Origin: Porogramme epimiltina
Taxonomy: Eukaryota; Basidiomycota; Agaricomycetes; Polyporales; Polyporaceae
DNA: 27,287 nucleotides
Reading direction: 5' to 3'
Assembly (NCBI GenBank): GCA_900155495.1
Contig: FTLJ01001285.1
Location: forward strand, 1-27,287
Shown here: piece after piece, positions 21,428 through 27,287 of the stretch
Layout: each line of letters opens with the position of its first letter
Position numbering within the stretch: the first letter of the stretch is position 1
Position numbers and translations under genes: made by a program
Notes under the pieces: generated by a model
Told to the model about the DNA's origin: nothing
Database searches by the model: none
What the model saw: only the letters and a program-made list of their open reading frames with translations

Positions 21428-24400
21428 ATGTCCTCCACTCACTCACCAGTTGGCATTCCTCTGCAGCTCATCCGCTCTCCTACCTCAGCCGGGGAGACCA
21501 TAGAAAACCACGAGAACGTACGCACGGAAGACGTACCGTCAACGGCAGTGAGTTGGATTGTTGGTTTTGTGTCTTGCAAGCCGGCGTTGACTTGGTTGTC
21601 ATGTAGCAGCGACCTGGCAGCTCCTGTTCGAGTAACACCGAAGAATCTGGCCGTGCGACGTCCAAGAGGTCGAAGAAGGTACGCACACGATTTTTACACT
21701 TTCTTGCCGTTCTCTCTGAGATGGAGGGGTGTGATTGTTCTTTTGTAGTCTCGAAGGCGTTCGACGCCACTCGTCAGTGACCAAGGAATCACGCCCCTCT
21801 CAGATAAGCGGGCTTCTGGATTGAGTGAAGTTGGTAATCAAAACTGCAGCCCGCCGCCAGCAGTGAGTGTGATAATGCCTCAGGTAAGGACACCGCTTGT
21901 CATACAGTCATGCGAATCTCTGGTAAAAATCTAAGTACGGCTTTCCCAGGATACTACAGCGCTGTTGGCTGAGAGCGGTGTGCCCTCGCTCGGAGAGATA
22001 TCGCAGGTACGTCCGTGATTGGTACTAAACCGATTGTAGTCCCGTCATGTTGATACGGGTAGCAGCCTTTTGTCGACGCCATAACTGGATCAGTTAGTGG
22101 CCCCAGGGAGGACGACACATCAGGCCAACATGACCAAGATCTTGGTTCGACACCACCCTCGGAGACTCAGGTATGAATATGCGCGAGAATGATGACATCG
22201 GCTTTACACTTATTACGTCGCACTTTGATGCTCCATAGAGCGCGCAGGATAATGGGGATGATGGTGGCCCTGTAGTACGTAGTAGATCACAGCTTAGGAT
22301 GTAGACTGATGTGGGGCACTCTTGTAGGCAGAGGATCAAGGAACTAATGGAGAACAAGAACAAATACGGCTCCCTGGGCGAGAAGATTTGATTAAAGTAG
22401 GTATCCATCATCACGGTCATTTGGTGCGCTTGTTGATCCTTCAAGAAGGCCCTCACAAAGGAGTTCATCACTGATGCATATTCGGAGGAAGAAAGGGCGA
22501 AGGCATGGGACAAGGCATCGGAGACAGTGATGAAATACAGTAACGAAATGGTGGAACATTGGAACAAGGAGATAGACGGCCTTTTGACATTCGTCAGTAT
22601 CTCTCTCCTTGGAGGCGTGAACGTATGCAAGGCTCACCAGTGAATCGACGTACAGGGAGGTCTGTTCTCGGCAATCTTGACCGCATTCAACGTCCTGTCT
22701 TACCCACTCCTCCAACCCGCACCAGCCGATCTGACAAATGCTGTATTGGCACACATGTCCGCCCAACTCGAGAGCTTTCGACTCACTCCGCCGTTCGTGA
22801 ACTCGACAGTGACAGCTTTCAACCCTTCCCAGACTCCATTCAAGCCGCCCGTATATGCGATCTGGCTTAACACACTTTGGTTCACGAGTCTCGTCTTCAG
22901 TCTCGCGTCGGCCACGATCGGGATAATCGTCAAGCAGTGGCTCAAGGAGTACAACACCGGACTCTACGGGTTCTCGCGGGACATCGCCCGCCGTCGACAA
23001 GACCGATACAACAACCTGCAGAAATGGCACGTCGCAACCATAGTTGCCGCGATCCCTGTCCTTCTCCTCATCGCTGCGGTCCTATTCCTCGCTGGCCTCC
23101 TTGTGCTCCTACACAGCGTCAACCCCACCGTTGCCAGAATTGTGTCGATCTTCGTTGGCCTTCTTCTAGTGTTCATCACGAGCACTACGGTACTTCCGGG
23201 ATTTTCCCGGTCGTGCTGCTACTACTCTCCACAGGCACGAGCATTGTTTCCCGTAGGAAATACGGCAGTGTTGCTTGTCGAGAATATCCCGGTTGTCCTT
23301 GTGAACATTCTATGGTTCCTTTCCGGGTTGATCGCGTTGATCAATGAATCCCGACGCCCTTTCCAGCGACCCTTTGAATTCTTTGACGACTTGAGGGACG
23401 GAAAATATGACGCATGGCGGGCGCCCCGCGTTTGGCGAGGCCGCGAGGTGTCCACAGTGCCGGAAGCTACCACCCTCGACGCTAGCATCCTCGTCACTGC
23501 ATACTCTGCCACCCTCGAAGTTTCCGTCCTCGATAATTCCATTGTCGCCCTTTCAGAAAGCATGGACCCCGTCTTTTGGCACGACTACACCTCTAAACTC
23601 GAAGAAGCAGCAACCGCCCGCTCTGGCTCACGGGACCGGTGGCCCGAACATGTTTTCTATCATTTTTCAAGGTCTATTGGAAATGTGATACTGCTCCTCG
23701 GAGGTGATACACAAGTGCGCCGGGGAAAATATGTCAAAATCAAGGATGCAGTGCAAAAGTCCATTGATAAATTCTCCGACTTTTCGTTGCTATCTAACAC
23801 GCATCAAAGCACCTTGTCCCAGAAGACGAGGTTATGGGCGCTGAATGCAATGTCTGGTATGCATTCGAGGGAGAGTGAGAAAGGGTTTCCCCGCTGGACC
23901 CGTGTCAAGATACGTGATCCTGTTACTAGCAAGATTGGTACGTGCAGACCGCAGTCCATGCGCGATGACTCACTGATTGTGTGCACAGTCATGGTTGCAG
24001 CCGCACACCAATTGCGTTCCTTCGTCAAAAACCCCCGCCTCAGTTCCCCCTATCCGCAAAGAAACATATATTGGGAGCTAGGCAATGTGATCTTACCCCC
24101 TCTGCGCATTATTGAGCAACTTCCGGTTAATTACGCAGTTTCGGGCGCGCTCGCGGGCATCGACCCACTGGTCGCGGCTCGGGATGCACTGGGCTCCATA
24201 CACACATTCTTGCTTGGAATGGATTGGCATAACCCCCTGAGGATCCCGTTTTCGGAGATTTGTCTTTACCCATGGATCCTCGAGTCTATTGTCCAAATTT
24301 ACGGCAACGAGCACACCCGGGAGCTAATCACCCCCACCTTTGTCGGAGCCCTGACGAATGCGTTTTCGTGCCTCATCGGGGAAGACGACTGGGAGCACAC

Positions 24401-24485
24401 TGTGTCAACAAACGAGTATGTTAAGAAGTGCCGGGATCTACTCGTCAACCTACGCTCCACGGTCAAAATATCGAGTCCGTCTTGA
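21428..24485 (+). CDS. DUF6535 membrane protein D, complete (834 aa)
   Basis: Ten inferred exons: 21428-21547, 21607-21678, 21749-21883, 21950-22006, 22066-22170, 22239-22274, 22328-22396, 22461-22592, 22656-23937 and 23989-24485. The structure mirrors gene C exon by exon; small exons differ by zero to three codons and stay in phase 0. In exon 7 the acceptor at 22327 rather than the later GCAG keeps the frame open and matches C. The 44-codon exon carries YSNEMVEHWNKEIDGLLTF. The main exon holds the four-helix DUF6535 region and SRSCCYYSPQ. The last intron is 51 nt, divisible by three and stop-free, so a retained-intron isoform with 17 extra residues is possible. The C-terminal exon has QLRSFVKNPRLSSPYPQR. 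It is an intact paralogue of C; role unknown. Confidence 0.9.
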
Positions 24486-24665
24486 TCGCACCGTGCGGCT
24501 TCGGTCAGGACCGCCTTCGTTTTCCCTCAGTAGGTGCGTCGGGGTCGGTGGTTCATTTTACTCTTGCCTGCTCACGTCTTCGTGGATGTCTCAGCACTTC
24601 GTAGACTCTTGGCGCCGTTTTCTGCTGCCGTCCCACCCCTTCTTTCATCTTCCACGGTTCAAATC

Positions 24666-25984
24666 GTGCTGGCCCGTTGTGCCTCGGAAGCCCTCATACT
24701 CCACTGGACGATAGGTATCCAGGATAAACGTAATGCTGAGACTTTGATCATGAGAAATATACAGCTGTGCCGCGCGAGCACGACGCGAAGGAAATACATA
24801 TGATATGCGGTCTGCAGGTATATATACAGTCGATGTAATGGATACAACGATGGCATCGTCATTCAGGGAGAGTGAGCTCCCCTGAAGCCCCAAGTTCCTC
24901 ATCGACAACCTTCCGAAAATGACGGCGTGCCTGCCCGCATCCTCACTAACTAGCCAACGTAGGAGCTATCACGTGCTTAGTTTCCACGGATGAACACGCG
25001 CAACGTGATGGTGGTGCCCACTAATGAGTGGCACGAGGTCCAAGGCAAATGGTGGCCTTGAGAGGCTCTGTTTGTGTCACATCGTATAAGAATCGGGTGG
25101 CGGACATGAGGAGCAACGGACCTGTGAACAGCAAGTGTTTGGCGACTAGAGACTTCTCTCGCAGGCATAAGATTGCGATCGGTTATGGCACCAGCTGAAC
25201 ACGCAGCGTTATTTTGCCACCGGTGAACCAGCATTGGACCTGCACAGGTTCAAAACGTCAGGGGACCTCCACACGAAATATGGTTGGGGCTACGTACCAA
25301 ATGGAAGTACGGCCGTCAAGGCCTGTCGCCTCCGACCCAGGACGTGCGTGTGAGTCCTCAGTCTGATCTATAGACAAAAATGAGGCCGGCAGACAGGGAA
25401 GTGTGTAGTAGGGTCTGTGAGTTGTCGGTGGATAGCATGCATATATACGAGTTGCCACTTACGTATACTGCGTCTACGCCTCGTCGCTATGAAGTGTACC
25501 ATAGGAGAATATGGGAGTAATGTGGTCGACTTCTGTACCAACAAGGTCCCGTAGTAGGGGACAGGCTAATAGTCTTCGATCGTGCAGCACGCAACTCACC
25601 ACCATCGGTGGCCGCGAGGATAGGCTACTCCACACGAGCCACAAGCCACCGTGCGGCAAAAGCACGCGGGAGTGAAGATGGGTGTGCAGGGACCGATACA
25701 TACATATGTCCAGTACAGTGCGACGAGTGTGATCATCTGAGGAGTGCTGGCTTGTAGATCACGCACGACTGCCTCCCGCCGTACAGTCTGCATAAGAGGG
25801 AGACCCACGGAAGCACTATGCTACGCTAGCGCTCACCAAGCATGGATCGAGCAAAGATCGAGTAAGAGTACCATCATACAGAAACAACAGGCAGTCATGA
25901 GTCGCATTAGTCCGAGCCGGAACTGGGTGCGACTAAGAAGAGGAAGGAAAGGCGCGGGAAGGGCATACAATGAAAGATAAGGGA
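24666..25984. other. About 1.3 kb present only in duplication copy 2
   Basis: D and C flanks match until about 24665/16010 and resume at about 25985/16033, so this segment has no counterpart in copy 1. No long coding frame, terminal inverted repeat or target-site duplication was evident by eye. It is either an insertion in copy 2 or a deletion in copy 1. Confidence 0.5.
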
Positions 25985-26759
25985 ACAGAGTGCAGGACGC
26001 GTTGTAGGACACGGTCTTTCTCGGTGAGGCGCGAGAGGCAAGTGCTCGAGGAAGGGAGATAGAAGTTGAAGGGAAAGAGCAACGACGACGTACTTGGAGA
26101 CCAGAAGAATCCAGCCCCGCACAGGGCAGGCGCAGTCTTTTCTTGTCCCCCTTGTGCACACTACTGCGGCGATATAGTTTTGCGGATAGAGAACAGATGA
26201 GGGAGAGGGAGGATATGGTGCGCGCCGGGTCATAGGCAGTCTAGAGGCTAGGGACGTGCAATCAGGGGCTGTCCATAGACGATGGAGGGTAGGCTGTAAG
26301 CAGTTTACATAGAGCTATGGGGTAGAACAGCAAGGAAGCTACTCTCTATCGCAGGCTAGGGATCACCCCGGTCCCCGGCGCCGTCGCAGCAGGGAGGCTC
26401 TGGCGGGCCATCGCGGTTGGTTGCGGGGTGTTTGTGCAGGGGACGTGGCGTGGGAAATATGTCGCCGCGGGCCAGGCACCCGGACGTGCCGGGAGGCGTC
26501 TCCCCGGTTTGGTCCGAACACATGCTCTCATCCCATCTGTCACGGAAGGTTCCAAGCAAACGTCAGCTGCCAGTGATGCTGCCAGCTGTCCGACTCATGC
26601 GACGAAATCCGCCGTGCTCCCTGCATGAGGCATTAGCCCAGAGACGTCGTCGAGCACCCAATACATCCTTCTTTCAACCCCTAGGTTCCTCTTGTCCCAA
26701 CACACATTGCCCTCGTCTTCGCTAGCTCTAAACACCGCCAATTACGGGAGGTTCGAACG
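25985..26759. other. Upstream flank of F, matching the flank of E
   Basis: This spacer aligns with 16033-16856, including the GCAGGCTAGGGA block near 26351 and 16421 and the GGACGTGGCGTGGGAAATA block at 26441 and 16499. It probably contains the promoter of F. No gene is seen. Confidence 0.45.
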
Positions 26760-27287
26760 ATGTCAACAGTATCGGTGAGCACTTCTCAGCCTTGCAGCGC
26801 TTCTACTAGTAGCCCGTCGCCCTCTTCCCCTCGATATATATTCACGACCATATAGGCAGGGAAAGCTCCCATGCGGGGCGCGATGTCTCTCGATAGGTGC
26901 ATCCGAAGAAGCACCCTGCGCTCTATGTGCCGAGAGATCGACCCAGAAGACGCGGACGACACATGGGACAAGATGTTTGGGGATGTATTCTACGGAGAGG
27001 GCCCACACATACAGGACGCGGCTGTCTACAAACTAGGTAGGGAAAGACCAGACCTGCGGCTCGTTAGATGGGAGAATGGCTCATCGCACTCTCGTGGCAC
27101 AAGTTGCTACTGTTGCTACGCACAGGCTGCTTTCGTTCACCCAAGATCCCCTGCTCGGCTGCCCTTCCCGCCCACAGCGCAGCGTGCTGTGGGAGCTAGA
27201 GAAGGGGATCGAGTGGCACCTCCGCGTCTTTTCAGCGCTCCTGGAACGCCCGCCGACCGCGGACGCATCGATATCCATTCACAGGAC
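26760..27287 (+). CDS. Tail-only DUF6535 paralogue F (cut by window end)
   Basis: Inferred exons are 26760-26774 (MSTVS), 26856-27036 and 27104 to beyond 27287. Exon 2 has exactly the length of its counterpart in E (181 nt), and the second intron is also 67 nt with the same AAG acceptor. The protein reads AGKAPMRGAMSLDRCIRRST, then LRSMCREID, and after the intron VATVATHRLLSFTQDPLLGC. The frame is open to the window edge. It is the partner of E in duplication copy 2 and lacks the membrane domain. Both E and F keep open frames, which argues against simple pseudogenes. Confidence 0.75.

Larger units (their letters stand above)
19650..27287 (+). repeat. Segmental duplication, copy 2 (genes D and F)
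   Basis: This is the partner of 10660-17733. The offset to copy 1 is about 9.0 kb at the left, 8.68-8.69 kb across genes C/D, and 9.90 kb at genes E/F. The jump reflects about 1.3 kb of extra DNA between D and F. The copy is cut by the window end. Confidence 0.8.

Noticed and set aside
24666..25984. Possible transposon
   Set aside because: No transposase-like frame, inverted termini or target-site duplication visible; left as an unexplained indel.

Overview
The window looks like genomic DNA from a mushroom-forming basidiomycete (Agaricomycetes; a polypore-like fungus is my guess). Reasons: short GT-AG introns of about 50-70 nt, CTAAC-type branch sites, tiny exons, and two membrane-protein families that I know mainly from Agaricomycetes, DUF6535 and DUF6533. 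No rRNA, tRNA, CRISPR or bacterial feature is supported.

Layout. 1-1010: pyrimidine-rich, promoter-like DNA with a TATA box, leading into the first two exons of an unrecognised gene that is interrupted by an exact 20-bp tandem duplication. 1705-4180: DUF6535 gene A (+). 4390-6117: a multi-exon DUF6533 gene (-), tail to tail with A. 7534-10170: DUF6535 gene B (+). 12748-15792: DUF6535 gene C (+). 16857-17733: gene E (+), a short paralogue keeping only the C-terminal part of the DUF6535 proteins. 17740-18763: a GC-rich Met/Pro-rich reading frame (+) that resembles the tail of a transcriptional coregulator. 21428-24485: DUF6535 gene D (+). 26760 to the window end: gene F (+), a second tail-only paralogue cut by the window edge.

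Genes C and E and their flanks (about 10.66-17.7 kb) correspond in order and orientation to D and F and their flanks (about 19.65-27.29 kb). The central event is therefore a segmental duplication of a two-gene module: one full-length four-helix membrane protein plus one soluble-looking tail-only relative. The second module carries about 1.3 kb of extra DNA between its genes. The coregulator-like frame lies between the modules.

The exon structure was worked out by hand. In C and D, eight small exons precede the membrane domain, all ending in phase 0, with the last intron in phase 1 at the same place in A, B, C, D, E and F. C and D appear intact at 830 and 834 residues. The first exons of A and B were not found. 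The biochemical role of DUF6535 proteins is unknown to me; no function is claimed beyond membrane topology and family expansion.
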